This document shows positions 18,024-27,416 of a DNA stretch of 64,000 nucleotides, in pieces; positions within the stretch are counted from its first letter, which is position 1; every line of letters begins with the position of its first letter. Below the pieces are notes generated by a model. It had not been told where the DNA came from, made no database searches, and saw nothing but the letters and a program-made list of their open reading frames with translations. A program made the position numbers and the translations under genes. This DNA comes from Corynebacterium casei LMG S-19264 (lineage in GTDB: Bacteria; Actinomycetota; Actinomycetes; Mycobacteriales; Mycobacteriaceae). The stretch covers positions 1,840,009 through 1,904,008 of the forward strand of contig NZ_CP004350.1 in the NCBI RefSeq assembly GCF_000550785.1, read 5' to 3'.

Positions 18024-18827
18024 CTAAATTAAGTTCTTCGATGCCAGGAAGTCAGCAACCTTCGCTGCCATCTCTTCTGGGCTGCCGGAATCAATAACGT
18101 CCCCGGCGGTGCGCGCTGGCTTTTCAGCTGCTGCGGTCACGGCGGTGGTGGATGCTGCGAGGCCAACGTTGCCGGCCTCAACGCCGATATCAGCGATGGA
18201 CCACACGGTCACGTCATGCTTCTTCGCAGCCATCAGGCCCTTGAAGTTAGGGAAACGTGGCTGGTCAGCCTTATCGGTGACAGACACGATCGCTGGCAGG
18301 GAGGCAGAAAGCTCCCAGTGTCCATCCGCGTCTTCGCGAGTACCGGTGACCTTGCCGTCAGCAATGTTTACAGAAAGCACGTTGGTCAAAGCTGGTGCCT
18401 GGCGGTATTCCGCCAGCATGCCGGCGAGCAAGCTGGTGCTGCCGTCTGTGGAGGTATTGCCCATAACCACCAAGTCGGCGCTGCCGTGCTTTGCGGCAAT
18501 GGCGTTAATCGCGTTGTGGATTGCCCAGGTGGTTGCCAGAGCATCAGAGCCAGCCAGTGCGTCATCTTGGACATGCACGGCGTCATCGGCGCCCATGGCC
18601 AATGCCTTGCGCAACGCTTCATCAGCAGAGGCAGGACCTACGGTCAAAGCCACAACCTGGAAATCAGGGTTGGCTTCTTTCAAACGTAGGGCTTGTTCAA
18701 CCGAGTACTCATTGATTTCATCCAGCATGTTGTCAACGGCTTCACGGTTTAGCGTGTGGTCGGAGTCTAAGGTCTTGGTCGACCACGTATCAGGAACGTG
18801 TTTAACCAGTGCCACGATGGTTGGCAT
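18024..18827 (-). CDS. etfB: electron transfer flavoprotein beta subunit
   Basis: The 267-residue EtfB shows the signature NEYSVEQALRLKEA and the AMP-binding region MGNTSTDGSTSLLAGMLAE. It is the first gene of etfB-etfA-iscS; ATG 18827 is preceded by AAAGGTGA. It partners EtfA in the soluble FAD/AMP flavoprotein. A 6-bp-arm dyad at 18891-18906 sits upstream and may be an operator. Confidence 0.96.
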   Translation of the reverse strand: MPTIVALVKHVPDTWSTKTLDSDHTLNREAVDNMLDEINEYSVEQALRLKEANPDFQVVALTVGPASADEALRKALAMGADDAVHVQDDALAGSDALATTWAIHNAINAIAAKHGSADLVVMGNTSTDGSTSLLAGMLAEYRQAPALTNVLSVNIADGKVTGTREDADGHWELSASLPAIVSVTDKADQPRFPNFKGLMAAKKHDVTVWSIADIGVEAGNVGLAASTTAVTAAAEKPARTAGDVIDSGSPEEMAAKVADFLASKNLI

Positions 18828-18890
18828 TAGGCGTTCACCTTTCTTATTTGCTCATATAAGTGTTGCGAAATTCATTCAACCGCCCATAGT

Positions 18891-18906
18891 AGTAGGCATA
18901 CCTACT
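18891..18906. promoter_or_regulatory. inverted repeat upstream of etfB
   Basis: AGTAGGCATACCTACT is a dyad with perfect 6-bp arms and a CATA centre, 64-79 bp upstream of the etfB start. It lies between etfB and the upstream methyltransferase gene (minus strand), so it could be an operator for the etfBA-iscS operon. No T-run follows, so it is unlikely to be a terminator. Confidence 0.4.
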
Positions 18907-18936
18907 TTAGAACGACTTAGCTTTCATTCAAGATTT

Positions 18937-20142
18937 TTATGCCCACTGCCGCGCGCCGCAGATCAGCGCCACGCCGCGGCTGCCGATGCGGGTGATAACC
19001 ACGGCATATTCTTCACTGCCACGCAGTTTTAGCTTCTTGCGCAGCTGGTCAGGGTCGGTGTCTACTCCGCGCACAAGAATCTCAACCCGGCCGCAATCCA
19101 GCGCCGCAAGGGCGGTTTTCAGCTTCTTGATGGGTACTTCTTCGATGAATCGAAACCCCGAGTGCCCCGCCGGGATTCGGGGTCCCGTGAGGTACGCGAT
19201 GCGGTCATCGAGTTGCCACAGGCCTTCACGCGCAGCGTAGTCCTTGACCAGCCCGGCGCGCACGACCGCGCCGTCTGGGTCAATGATGAAGTCAGAGATT
19301 TCGCCGGCTTGTGGCAGCTCGTCACGGTCACCGTCGTACTCTTCGATCACCGTCCGGATATGTCCTTTAACGGATGATGAGAAGCTTGCTGTCTCATCAT
19401 CCGATGTCAGAAGCACCGCGCGTCGTTTCGTCGATAGCTGTGGGCTGTAGAGGCAGGCTTCTTTGACGCCGCCGTCGAGCGAGGTGATGGTGACTCCCCC
19501 GTTCCATTTGGAGAAGTCCAGACCGGGTGCGCATTTGATGGCTAGTGCTTTGTCACGGTGTGCGGCAACGAGGTCTGGCAGTGGTGGCAAAAGGTCTTCG
19601 GGTGAGGTAATGCGGCGCCCGCCGGCGCGGCGCGCGGGGTCGGCGAGAATGACATCGGAAGTCGTGGTTTGGGTCAGCGCATCGGCGGCAAGGAACTGGC
19701 CGGTGGGGATGTTGTGGCGGGCCATCGACAAGCGAATGCGATCGATGTCGCTGCCGATATAGCTGATGCCGGCGCCCGTAAGTGCGGCGCCCTCAAACCC
19801 GACGGAACAGGTCACGTCATGGACTTGATTGATGCCTAATGCTGCGAGCTCCTGCGCGCGAAACTGCGCGACGGAGTGCGGCGTGGCCTGCTGAATAGAC
19901 CCGGTATCAACCAAGAATTCGGTTGCGGACTCAGCGAGGCCTGGGAACTTGTGGGTGCGGACCCCGGCGCGGCGAGCACTGGTGAGCTCGGCAACGGCGC
20001 GGGAGTACTCGCCGTATTCTTTGCGGAGAGAGTCCATATCGGCCATGGTGGACGCCTTGGTCAACTCCAATGACTCAGCGCTGGTGGCGATGGCCGCGCG
20101 GTTGCGGGCGAGGAAGTCTACTTCGTTCGAGGAGTACGCCAT
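18937..20142 (-). CDS. class I SAM-dependent methyltransferase with THUMP-like C-terminus
   Basis: The 401-residue protein has a helical N-terminal part (residues 1-90). A Rossmann methyltransferase core follows with VGFEGAALTGAGISYIGSDI and the DPARRAGGRRI motif at the position of the catalytic NPPY/DPPY loop. The C-terminal THUMP-like segment (IKKLKTALAALDCGRVEILV) is followed by a basic KKLKLRG stretch. The combination suggests nucleic-acid (probably RNA) modification, but the target base is unknown. The start ATG 20142 overlaps the NUDIX gene end by 25 bp, so the two are co-expressed. Confidence 0.8.
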   Translation of the reverse strand: MAYSSNEVDFLARNRAAIATSAESLELTKASTMADMDSLRKEYGEYSRAVAELTSARRAGVRTHKFPGLAESATEFLVDTGSIQQATPHSVAQFRAQELAALGINQVHDVTCSVGFEGAALTGAGISYIGSDIDRIRLSMARHNIPTGQFLAADALTQTTTSDVILADPARRAGGRRITSPEDLLPPLPDLVAAHRDKALAIKCAPGLDFSKWNGGVTITSLDGGVKEACLYSPQLSTKRRAVLLTSDDETASFSSSVKGHIRTVIEEYDGDRDELPQAGEISDFIIDPDGAVVRAGLVKDYAAREGLWQLDDRIAYLTGPRIPAGHSGFRFIEEVPIKKLKTALAALDCGRVEILVRGVDTDPDQLRKKLKLRGSEEYAVVITRIGSRGVALICGARQWA

Positions 20143-21002
20143 GAAATCCGATCCATTGGTGAGGTAGTGAAAAAGTCATGGTAGCGCGGGTCTTCTTTGT
20201 GGTCGCCGATAACCGGGCGGGTATCAGACAAACTTGCCGCATCCAGGACTTCTGCCACGGAGTTGTACTGCGCGAGGCGTTTAAGCTGCGCCCACGTAGG
20301 AACCACTAGACGGACAAGACCTGCTTTCCAGCCTTCCAACAGCAAGCTGGGTGGAAACCAGTTGGCGTCATCGGCTTCGCCGGTGTCACCATCGGGGTGT
20401 TGGCCCTCAGGGATCAGCGCGAGAAAGAAAAAAGTATCGAACCAGTTCTTCGCACCCGATGACCCAACCCAGCGCGCCCACGGGATGAGGAGGTCGGAGT
20501 CGACTTTCATGGAATTTTCCGCCAGAAAATCTGTAAAGGAGACCTCGTGGGTTTCGAGCAGCGCGCGCTGTTCGTGAAAGGGCGCGGCGTCTTTGACTGG
20601 CCCGTTGTCATCGACAACCAACAGGGTGCCAGCTTCTTCAAAAAGTTCACGGGCGGCTGCAAAGACCAGGGCGTGCGCCTTGTATTTGGTGACGCCCATG
20701 TGGCGAGCCATGGACACCACGGAACGCCCGGCCCAGAAATCACCGGAGTCCCAGGACCGCGGTGGAAAGTCACGGCTGTCTACCCCGCCGCCGGGAAAGA
20801 CCACGTGCCCGGGATAGTTGACCATGGTGGACACACGTTCTTGGACCCAGACTTCCAGACCGTTTTTGCCGTCACGAATTAACAGGACGGTCGCTGCCAT
20901 CCTTCCGCCGTTAAACCCTGTGGTATCGGCGTGATCAATTGCATCAATCTGAGCCGGGTCGCTGAAGTGAGCTCTACTCAGATTCTTATCTGTATCGCCC
21001 AT
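20118..21002 (-). CDS. NUDIX hydrolase (NUDT19-like)
   Basis: The 294-residue NUDIX protein opens the core with TVLLIRDGKNGLEVWVQERV. The Nudix box is split: VVFPGGGVDSRDF, a long insertion, then AARELFEEAGTLLV with the metal-binding REL-x-EE-x-G. The insertion between GGG and RE is typical of the NUDT19/NUDT8 branch, which includes acyl-CoA diphosphatases. ATG 21002 is preceded by AAAGGC. It overlaps the methyltransferase gene downstream by 25 bp. Substrate not assigned. Confidence 0.87.
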   Translation of the reverse strand: MGDTDKNLSRAHFSDPAQIDAIDHADTTGFNGGRMAATVLLIRDGKNGLEVWVQERVSTMVNYPGHVVFPGGGVDSRDFPPRSWDSGDFWAGRSVVSMARHMGVTKYKAHALVFAAARELFEEAGTLLVVDDNGPVKDAAPFHEQRALLETHEVSFTDFLAENSMKVDSDLLIPWARWVGSSGAKNWFDTFFFLALIPEGQHPDGDTGEADDANWFPPSLLLEGWKAGLVRLVVPTWAQLKRLAQYNSVAEVLDAASLSDTRPVIGDHKEDPRYHDFFTTSPMDRISWRTPRTK

Positions 21003-21104
21003 TTGCCTTTAATCGTACGTCCTCAACTAGCCCTGACAACACTGCGAGAGGTAGAGCTAATCAATCCCTACCCCCTAAGTTTGTACTTCTTCGACCTGTC
21101 TCGC

Positions 21105-21152
21105 ACCGTAAGTAACGAACCCTGGTTAATGCCGGCGTTCCTTACTTACGGT
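21105..21152. other. long inverted repeat at the 3' end of the ABC ATPase gene
   Basis: ACCGTAAGTAACGAAC (21105-21120) pairs with GTTCCTTACTTACGGT (21137-21152) over 16 bp with one mismatch. The right arm contains the last codons and stop of the ABC gene. No T-run follows on the minus strand, so this may be a weak terminator or a 3'-end stabilising hairpin. Confidence 0.4.
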
Positions 21153-22038
21153 GGCTTTTGCGGGCAGAGCGGATGCGGCGGGCAAAGTAGCGGTCACCAA
21201 TGCGGTCGACCTGGATGGGCTGGTGGAAGGCCTCGGAGAGATTCTTCGACGTCATCACTGAGTTGATAAGGCCCTTGGCAATAACGCGGCCTTCGTCCAA
21301 GATCATGGCGTGGGTAAAGCCATAAGGGATTTCCTCGACGTGGTGGGTGATCATCACGATTGCTGGGGCGTCAGCATCGAGTGCCAAATCGCCCAAGTAA
21401 CCCACCAGGTCCTCACGCCCGCCTAAGTCCATGCCGGCGGTCGGCTCATCCAGGATGAGCAGCTCGGGGTCAGACATCAATGCACGGGCGAGGATGACGC
21501 GCTTGCGCTCACCCTCGGACAATGTGCCCCAGGTGCGCTCCGCTAGATGGTGGGCACCGACTTGGTCCAGGATGTCCTGGGCACGGTCAAAGTCCATGTC
21601 ATCATACTGTTCGCGCCAGCGGCCCAGCACCGCATAGCCGGCGGAGATGACTAAGTCTTGGACAACTTCATTGTCCGGAATGCGGTGCTGCACGGCTGCC
21701 GATGACATACCAATCGCCGCGCGCAAATCACGCATATCGGTCTTGCCAATCCGCTCACCCATCACAAAAGCGGCGCCCTTGGACGGGAATTCCTCGGCAG
21801 CGGCCATGCGCACCAGCGAGGTCTTGCCCGCACCGTTGGGGCCAATAACCACCCAGCGTTCATCTAATTCCACCTGCCAGTCCACCGGACCGACAAGCGT
21901 GTTGCCCCCGCGGCGAAGCTCCACGCCGCGGAAGTCGATGAGCAAATCATCGTGGGTTTCTAAAGGCTGCGTTGCTCTCGATGCAGAATTAGATGCAGCA
22001 GGGTTATTAGCTGGGGTATTAGACATAGGTGCGTTCAC
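21142..22038 (-). CDS. ABC transporter ATP-binding protein (soluble, stand-alone)
   Basis: The 298-residue nucleotide-binding domain shows Walker A GPNGAGKTSL, signature LSEGERKRVILARAL, Walker B ELLILDEPTAGMD and switch His in VMITHHVEEIP. An Asn/Ala/Ser-rich tail of about 25 residues precedes it. No membrane component is adjacent, so it may work with a distant permease or in a non-transport role. GTG 22038 gives the longest product; ATG 22026 is possible. It is divergent from glgE. Confidence 0.9.
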   Translation of the reverse strand: MNAPMSNTPANNPAASNSASRATQPLETHDDLLIDFRGVELRRGGNTLVGPVDWQVELDERWVVIGPNGAGKTSLVRMAAAEEFPSKGAAFVMGERIGKTDMRDLRAAIGMSSAAVQHRIPDNEVVQDLVISAGYAVLGRWREQYDDMDFDRAQDILDQVGAHHLAERTWGTLSEGERKRVILARALMSDPELLILDEPTAGMDLGGREDLVGYLGDLALDADAPAIVMITHHVEEIPYGFTHAMILDEGRVIAKGLINSVMTSKNLSEAFHQPIQVDRIGDRYFARRIRSARKSHRK

Positions 22039-22105
22039 ACCATCTATTGTGGCCTAATTTCACGTTGCCCGGTGAAACTGACACAGCTCGACTAACCTAG
22101 AATTC

Positions 22106-24118
22106 ATGACTCAGCGCCTTGGGATAGATGATGTTCGGCCCCGGATCAATAACGGTAATTTGCCGGTCAAAGCAGTTGTTGGGGAAGTAATCCCCGTCAC
22201 TGCCTTGGTGTGGCGCGAAGGCCATGATGCCATCGCCGCTACCCTCAATGTGTGGTCCTCACGCGACCCGCAGACGGTGGCGACCTCCACTATGACGGTG
22301 GATAAGGACATCCCGGACCGGGTGCACGGAATTTTTACGCCCGGCACTGAGGGCACCTGGTATTTCCGCGTTGATGCGTGGTCGGATCCGATTGCGACGT
22401 GGCGCAATGCCATCGAAAAGAAAATAGCGGCTGGTCAAGACGCCGAGGAACTAGCCAATGACTTAGCCCATGCTTCAAACCTGTACGCGCGTGCGGGCCT
22501 CGCCCTGGATGGTGCTGAGGGCCGGTCATTGCTACGCGCCGGTGTGGCTTTGGATGACCGCACCGCGAGCGTGACCGAGCGCGTCGCATTGGCGCTTTCT
22601 GATGATGTTGCGGAGATCCTGCGCCATAACCCCTTCCGCGAAATGCTCACCGAGGGGCCCACCCAGCAGGTACTCGTGGAGCGTCCACAGGCGCTGTTTA
22701 ACTCGTGGTATGAGCTTTTCCCACGTTCCACCGGTGGCCGCGATGACAACGGCAAGCCAATGCATGGCACTTTTGCCACCACGGAAAAAGCCCTTGAGCG
22801 CGTAGCGGCGATGGGCTTTGACACCGTCTACTTCCCGCCGATTCACCCGATTGGTGAGGTCCACCGCAAGGGCAAGAACAATACGCTGACCCCGGGTGCG
22901 GATGATGTGGGCTCGCCGTGGGCTATTCAAGACCACACGGCAACACACCCGGAGCTGGGCAGCATGGAAGATTTCAAGAAGCTCGTGGTGCGCGCGCATG
23001 AGCTCAGCCTCGAGGTGGCTTTGGACTTGGCGCTGCAGGCATCACCTGATCACCCGTGGGCGAAATCGCACCCAGAGTTTTTCACAGTGCTTGCCGATGG
23101 CACCATCGCCTACGCCGAGAACCCTCCCAAGAAGTACCAGGACATCTACCCCATTAACTTCGATAACGCCCCGGAGAAGGTCTATGAGGAGATCTATCGC
23201 GTGGTCATGGTGTGGGTCGATGCTGGCGTGTCCACCTTCCGCGTGGACAACCCGCACACCAAGCCGACCAACTTCTGGGCGTGGCTGATTTCCAAGGTGC
23301 ATGCCACCCATCCTGGCGTGATTTTCCTGGCTGAGGCCTTTACCCGCCAGGCCCGCCTCTATGGTTTGGCCAAGCACGGCTTCTCGCAGTCTTATACCTA
23401 CTTCACGTGGAAGACCACCAAGGAAGAACTGACAGAGTTCGCTACTGAGCACGCGCTACAGGCCGATTTCTGCCGCCCAAATTTGTTTGTGAACACCCCG
23501 GATATTCTGCACGAATCCCTGCAAACAGGCGGACGCGCGATGTTCGCTATCCGCGCCGTGCTGGCCTCTACCCTGTCCCCGCTGTGGGGTGTGTACTCCG
23601 GCTACGAGCTCTATGAGCACATGCCGGTCAAGCCCGGCAGCGAAGAATACTTGGACTCAGAGAAATACGAGCTGCGCCCGCGCGACTTCCAAGCAGCTGT
23701 TAATTCCGGTGACTCCCTCGAGGGTTTTATCCGCCATCTCAACACCATCCGCCGCGACAACCCTGCACTGCAGCAGCTGCGCAACCTGTATTTCCATGAG
23801 GCGGATAATCCAAACGTGATGGCCTATTCCAAGGCCGATGCCACCACCGGCAACATCGTGCTCGTTGTCATCAACCTTGATCCACGCAACGCGCAGGAAG
23901 CAACTGTCACCATTGACTACAACGCCATCGGACGCAAACCGGGCGAATCCTACGCTGTGCACGACCAGATCTCCGGCAACACCTACGAATGGTCTGAGCG
24001 TAACTTTGTGCGCCTCGAACCACTGCGCGATGTCGCCCACATCTTCGTCCTGCCCACCGCCCCACGTGAGCGCCGCGAGGCACTGGCCTACCGCCACGTC
24101 ACGGATTATCGGGCTTAA
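22106..24118 (+). CDS. glgE: alpha-1,4-glucan:maltose-1-phosphate maltosyltransferase
   Basis: GlgE (670 residues, GH13_3) extends alpha-glucan with maltosyl units from maltose-1-phosphate, the actinobacterial route to glycogen-like glucan and capsule. An N-terminal beta-sandwich domain comes first, then SWYELFPRSTG, FDTVYFPPIHPIG and the GH13 motif VSTFRVDNPHTK with the nucleophile Asp. IFLAEAFTR carries the acid Glu. The length fits the family. The branching enzyme lies about 100 bp downstream. No strong ribosome site precedes ATG 22106. A 10-bp hairpin covers its stop codon. Confidence 0.96.
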   Translation: MTQRLGIDDVRPRINNGNLPVKAVVGEVIPVTALVWREGHDAIAATLNVWSSRDPQTVATSTMTVDKDIPDRVHGIFTPGTEGTWYFRVDAWSDPIATWRNAIEKKIAAGQDAEELANDLAHASNLYARAGLALDGAEGRSLLRAGVALDDRTASVTERVALALSDDVAEILRHNPFREMLTEGPTQQVLVERPQALFNSWYELFPRSTGGRDDNGKPMHGTFATTEKALERVAAMGFDTVYFPPIHPIGEVHRKGKNNTLTPGADDVGSPWAIQDHTATHPELGSMEDFKKLVVRAHELSLEVALDLALQASPDHPWAKSHPEFFTVLADGTIAYAENPPKKYQDIYPINFDNAPEKVYEEIYRVVMVWVDAGVSTFRVDNPHTKPTNFWAWLISKVHATHPGVIFLAEAFTRQARLYGLAKHGFSQSYTYFTWKTTKEELTEFATEHALQADFCRPNLFVNTPDILHESLQTGGRAMFAIRAVLASTLSPLWGVYSGYELYEHMPVKPGSEEYLDSEKYELRPRDFQAAVNSGDSLEGFIRHLNTIRRDNPALQQLRNLYFHEADNPNVMAYSKADATTGNIVLVVINLDPRNAQEATVTIDYNAIGRKPGESYAVHDQISGNTYEWSERNFVRLEPLRDVAHIFVLPTAPRERREALAYRHVTDYRA

Positions 24119-24143
24119 TCGACCTTCGGTCTCTAAGCCCGAT
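24108..24143 (+). other. hairpin over the glgE stop codon
   Basis: ATCGGGCTTA (24108-24117) pairs with TAAGCCCGAT (24134-24143), a perfect 10-bp stem that includes the TAA stop. No T-run follows, so it may attenuate or stabilise the glgE-glgB message rather than terminate it. Confidence 0.4.
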
Positions 24144-24217
24144 AGTCAGATAATCCGGTGGTCCGGACAGCAGCAACTTTCCTCCCTTTAATAGCCTGAA
24201 AAAGGTAGCCTAAAACC

Positions 24218-26338
24218 ATGAGCATTCCTGCAGATGATCTTCGTCTTCTCAACCAGTGCCGGCACTATGACCCGCACGGGTTGTACGGCTGGCACGACGG
24301 CACCGTACATACCCGTCGCCCTGGCGCTGAGCGCGTGGAGTTGGTGACCGCCGAAGACGTAGTACCAATGCGCAATATTGGCGATGACATCTTCTTCGCA
24401 GAGCTCGCAGAAAACGAAGACTACCGTCTGCGCATTACTTATCCCGCACAGCCACCGCGCGATATCGCTGATGGCTACCGCTTTCTGCCCACACTGGGTT
24501 CTTTGGACCTGCACCTGATATCTGAAGGCCGCCATGAGCGGCTGTGGGATGTGCTCGGCGCGAACCTCAAGACCTATGCCTCCGAACTGGGTGAGATTAC
24601 CGGTACTGCTTTCGCCGTCTGGGCTCCGAATGCTGAAGGTGTCTCCGTTGTTGGTGACTTCTGTGGGTGGAACGCCGCGCAGTACCCCATGCGCTCATTG
24701 GGTTCCACGGGTATCTGGGAGGTCTTCATTCCAGGTGTGGGCCCGGGTGAGCGCTACAAGTTCGCCATCCAAACCAAGGAAGGCCACCGCATTGATAAGG
24801 CTGACCCGATGGCGCGCCGCACCTTAGCGCCACCAGAGACCGCCTCGGTCATCGAAGAATCCACATATGAGTGGAAGGATGCTGACTGGCTAGATTCTCG
24901 CTCGACGGACTTGAACGTGCCGATGAGTGTCTACGAGGTTCACGTTGGTTCCTGGAAGCAGGGTTCTAACTACAACACCTTGCGGGAGGAACTCATCCCT
25001 TACCTGCAGGAACACGGCTACACCCACGTGGAGCTCATGCCCGTTGCCGAGCATCCCTTTGGTGGCTCCTGGGGCTATCAGGTCTCTAGCTACTACGCGC
25101 CAAGCGCACGCTGGGGCAACCCGGATGACCTACGCGCGCTCATCGACGCCCTGCACAACGCGGGCATCGGCGTGATCGTTGACTGGGTACCAGCACACTT
25201 TCCTAAGGACTCTTTCTCCCTGGGCAAGTTCGACGGCCAGGCTTGCTACGAGCACCCTGACCCACGCCGCGGTGAACAAAGCGACTGGGGTACCTATGTC
25301 TTTGACTTCGGCCGTAACGAGGTACGCAACTTCCTGGTAGCCAACGCCTTGTACTGGGCAGAGCAATTCCACATCGACGGCCTGCGCGTGGATGCCGTCG
25401 CCTCTATGCTTTACCTGGACTACTCGCGCGAAGACTGGCTGCCAAACATCCACGGTGGCCGCGAGAACCTCGAGGCAGTGCAGTTCTTGCAAGAAACCAA
25501 CGCAACTGTGCACCGCCACCACCCCGGCGTGCTGACTATCGCTGAGGAATCCACCTCCTGGCCTGGTGTGACCACGCCAACCGAACACGGTGGTCTGGGC
25601 TTTGACTTGAAGTGGAACATGGGCTGGATGAATGACACCCTCGAATACTTCGGCCACGACCCGATCCACCGCAGCTACCACCACAATGAGCTGACCTTCT
25701 CCATGGTCTACGCCTATTCTGAGCGCTACATGCTGCCCTTTAGCCACGATGAAGTTGTTCACGGCAAGGGCACCTTGTGGACCCGCATGCCTGGCGATGA
25801 CTGGAACAAGGCCGCGGGTGTCCGCTCCCTGTTTGGCTACATGTTTAGCCACCCAGGAAAGAAGCTGATGTTCATGGGCTGCGAGTTCGGCCAGACCACC
25901 GAGTGGTCAGAGGCCTACTCGATTGACTGGTCCAACTTGGAAGGCTGGGGCGCGGAATACCACCACGGCATCAAGCGCCTCGTGCGCGACCTCAACCTGA
26001 CTTATAAGGCACATCCGGCGCTGTGGTCCCAGGACTTCACCCAAGATGGTTTCCAGTGGGTCAAGGCTGATGACGCGAATAATTCCATCCTCGGCTATAT
26101 CCGCTACGGCAGCGACGGCTCAACCGTCTTGGCCGTGTGTAATTTCTCTGGTTCCTCCCAGCCGCACTACGCCGTCTGGGTACCAGAAGATGGCACCTGG
26201 GAGCTTATCCTCAACACCGACGATAAAGCCTACGAAGGTGCCGGAAACGAGCTCGCGGGCCAGGTCAGCTCCTCCGACAACAACGTCCAACTGCACATCC
26301 CGGCCAACTCCGTGCAGTGGTACACCCTGCGACGCTAG
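24218..26338 (+). CDS. glgB: 1,4-alpha-glucan branching enzyme
   Basis: GlgB (706 residues) creates alpha-1,6 branches. The N-terminal carbohydrate-binding beta domains are followed by a GH13 barrel. Motifs are VELMPVAEHPFGGSWGYQ, VIVDWVPAHFPKD, the catalytic Asp in HIDGLRVDAVASMLY, the catalytic Glu in LTIAEESTSWPG, and LPFSHDEVVHGKGTL. AAGGTAG precedes ATG 24218. It forms a glucan module with glgE, as in mycobacteria, and converges on the thioredoxin/TPR gene. Confidence 0.97.
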   Translation: MSIPADDLRLLNQCRHYDPHGLYGWHDGTVHTRRPGAERVELVTAEDVVPMRNIGDDIFFAELAENEDYRLRITYPAQPPRDIADGYRFLPTLGSLDLHLISEGRHERLWDVLGANLKTYASELGEITGTAFAVWAPNAEGVSVVGDFCGWNAAQYPMRSLGSTGIWEVFIPGVGPGERYKFAIQTKEGHRIDKADPMARRTLAPPETASVIEESTYEWKDADWLDSRSTDLNVPMSVYEVHVGSWKQGSNYNTLREELIPYLQEHGYTHVELMPVAEHPFGGSWGYQVSSYYAPSARWGNPDDLRALIDALHNAGIGVIVDWVPAHFPKDSFSLGKFDGQACYEHPDPRRGEQSDWGTYVFDFGRNEVRNFLVANALYWAEQFHIDGLRVDAVASMLYLDYSREDWLPNIHGGRENLEAVQFLQETNATVHRHHPGVLTIAEESTSWPGVTTPTEHGGLGFDLKWNMGWMNDTLEYFGHDPIHRSYHHNELTFSMVYAYSERYMLPFSHDEVVHGKGTLWTRMPGDDWNKAAGVRSLFGYMFSHPGKKLMFMGCEFGQTTEWSEAYSIDWSNLEGWGAEYHHGIKRLVRDLNLTYKAHPALWSQDFTQDGFQWVKADDANNSILGYIRYGSDGSTVLAVCNFSGSSQPHYAVWVPEDGTWELILNTDDKAYEGAGNELAGQVSSSDNNVQLHIPANSVQWYTLRR

Positions 26339-26443
26339 TGCACCGCAGGATGTACCACCGCCACGAATACTAGGAGCGCAGGAGCGCAACAAAGTACGCG
26401 GCGTTGTGCAGCAGCTGGCTGGTTGCTTTAAGTACTGAAGCTT

Positions 26444-27382
26444 TTAGTACAGGGAGCTAGCCAGCTTGGTGCGGGCGGCAAGCACGCGGGGATCGGCGGC
26501 ATCGAAAAGTGCAAAAAGCTCCAGCAGCCTGTCGCGCACCTTAGCCTTCTCTCCTGCTACGTTGCCTGCAACTAGCGCAATGAGGCGGTCAAAAGCTGCC
26601 TCTGGGTTGCCGGCGACAATTTCAGCATCGGCAGCATCGAACTGCTTATCAATGTTTTCTGGTGCCTGCTGCGCCGCTTCCATCGGATCCGTGGTGCGGT
26701 TTGCTGGGTCCAAGCGCTTGAGCAACATCGTGGTGTTGCGCGCCTGCTTGATGTCGGTGTTGCTTGGGTCCTCAGCGAGGATGGAATCATAGACCGCCAT
26801 CGCACCATCAAAATCGCTCTGGTTAAGCTTCGACTCAGCCTCTGCCAGACGAGGATCCTCCGCTGGGGTTTCTTCCTCAACCTGATCCGGCATATCAGCC
26901 TGGTCCAGACCTTTAAGCTTTGGACCAATCTGCTCAACCAGCGCATCAACCCACTGCTGCAGCGCTTCCTTTGGCTGGCCACCCTCAAAGTTGGTCAACG
27001 GCTGGCCGGCGCCAATCGCAACGACGGTTGGCAGCTGCTGAACGCCAAAGACCTGTGCAATCTGCGGGAAGGTATCTGCATCAATGTAGCCGGCAATGAA
27101 CTTCAAACCCGCGGCATCTGCAAGCTCCTTGAAATCCGCCTTCAGTTGCTCCGACGCCGGTGAGCGCTGGGTGCCAATAATCGCGATAACCGGGACCTGC
27201 GTGGAACGGCGCACGACTTCATTTTCAAAGTTCGCGTCAGTGACATCGAAAAATGGCGCGATGCCGCCTGTCGGCGTTGCCGATGCCGACTGATTCTTTG
27301 CGGCCTCGCGGGCTTCAGCCTGTGCCTTTACCTGGCTCAGATCCAAGGCTCCACCAACAAAGCCGGACTGCGGATTAGTCAT
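26444..27382 (-). CDS. thioredoxin-fold/TPR protein without CxxC (YbbN/CnoX-like)
   Basis: The 312-residue protein has a thioredoxin-like domain at about residues 40-150: VTDANFENEVVRRSTQVPVI, then IDADTFPQIAQVFGVQQLPT with the cis-Pro. At the active-site position it reads IGTQRSPASEQL instead of WCGPC, so redox chemistry is lost. A helical TPR-like C-terminus follows (residues about 175-312: LAEAESKLNQSDFDGAMAVY). Such proteins act as holdases or co-chaperones. Its place beside glgB is conserved in mycobacteria. GGGAG precedes ATG 27382. Confidence 0.85.
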   Translation of the reverse strand: MTNPQSGFVGGALDLSQVKAQAEAREAAKNQSASATPTGGIAPFFDVTDANFENEVVRRSTQVPVIAIIGTQRSPASEQLKADFKELADAAGLKFIAGYIDADTFPQIAQVFGVQQLPTVVAIGAGQPLTNFEGGQPKEALQQWVDALVEQIGPKLKGLDQADMPDQVEEETPAEDPRLAEAESKLNQSDFDGAMAVYDSILAEDPSNTDIKQARNTTMLLKRLDPANRTTDPMEAAQQAPENIDKQFDAADAEIVAGNPEAAFDRLIALVAGNVAGEKAKVRDRLLELFALFDAADPRVLAARTKLASSLY

Positions 27383-27416
27383 TTAAGTATTACTCCCTAA
27401 AAATTTTGCTAAAGGT

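Noticed and set aside
17045..18097. Long open frame antisense to etfA (about 350 codons)
   Set aside because: It overlaps the whole conserved etfA gene on the opposite strand and has no recognisable product.
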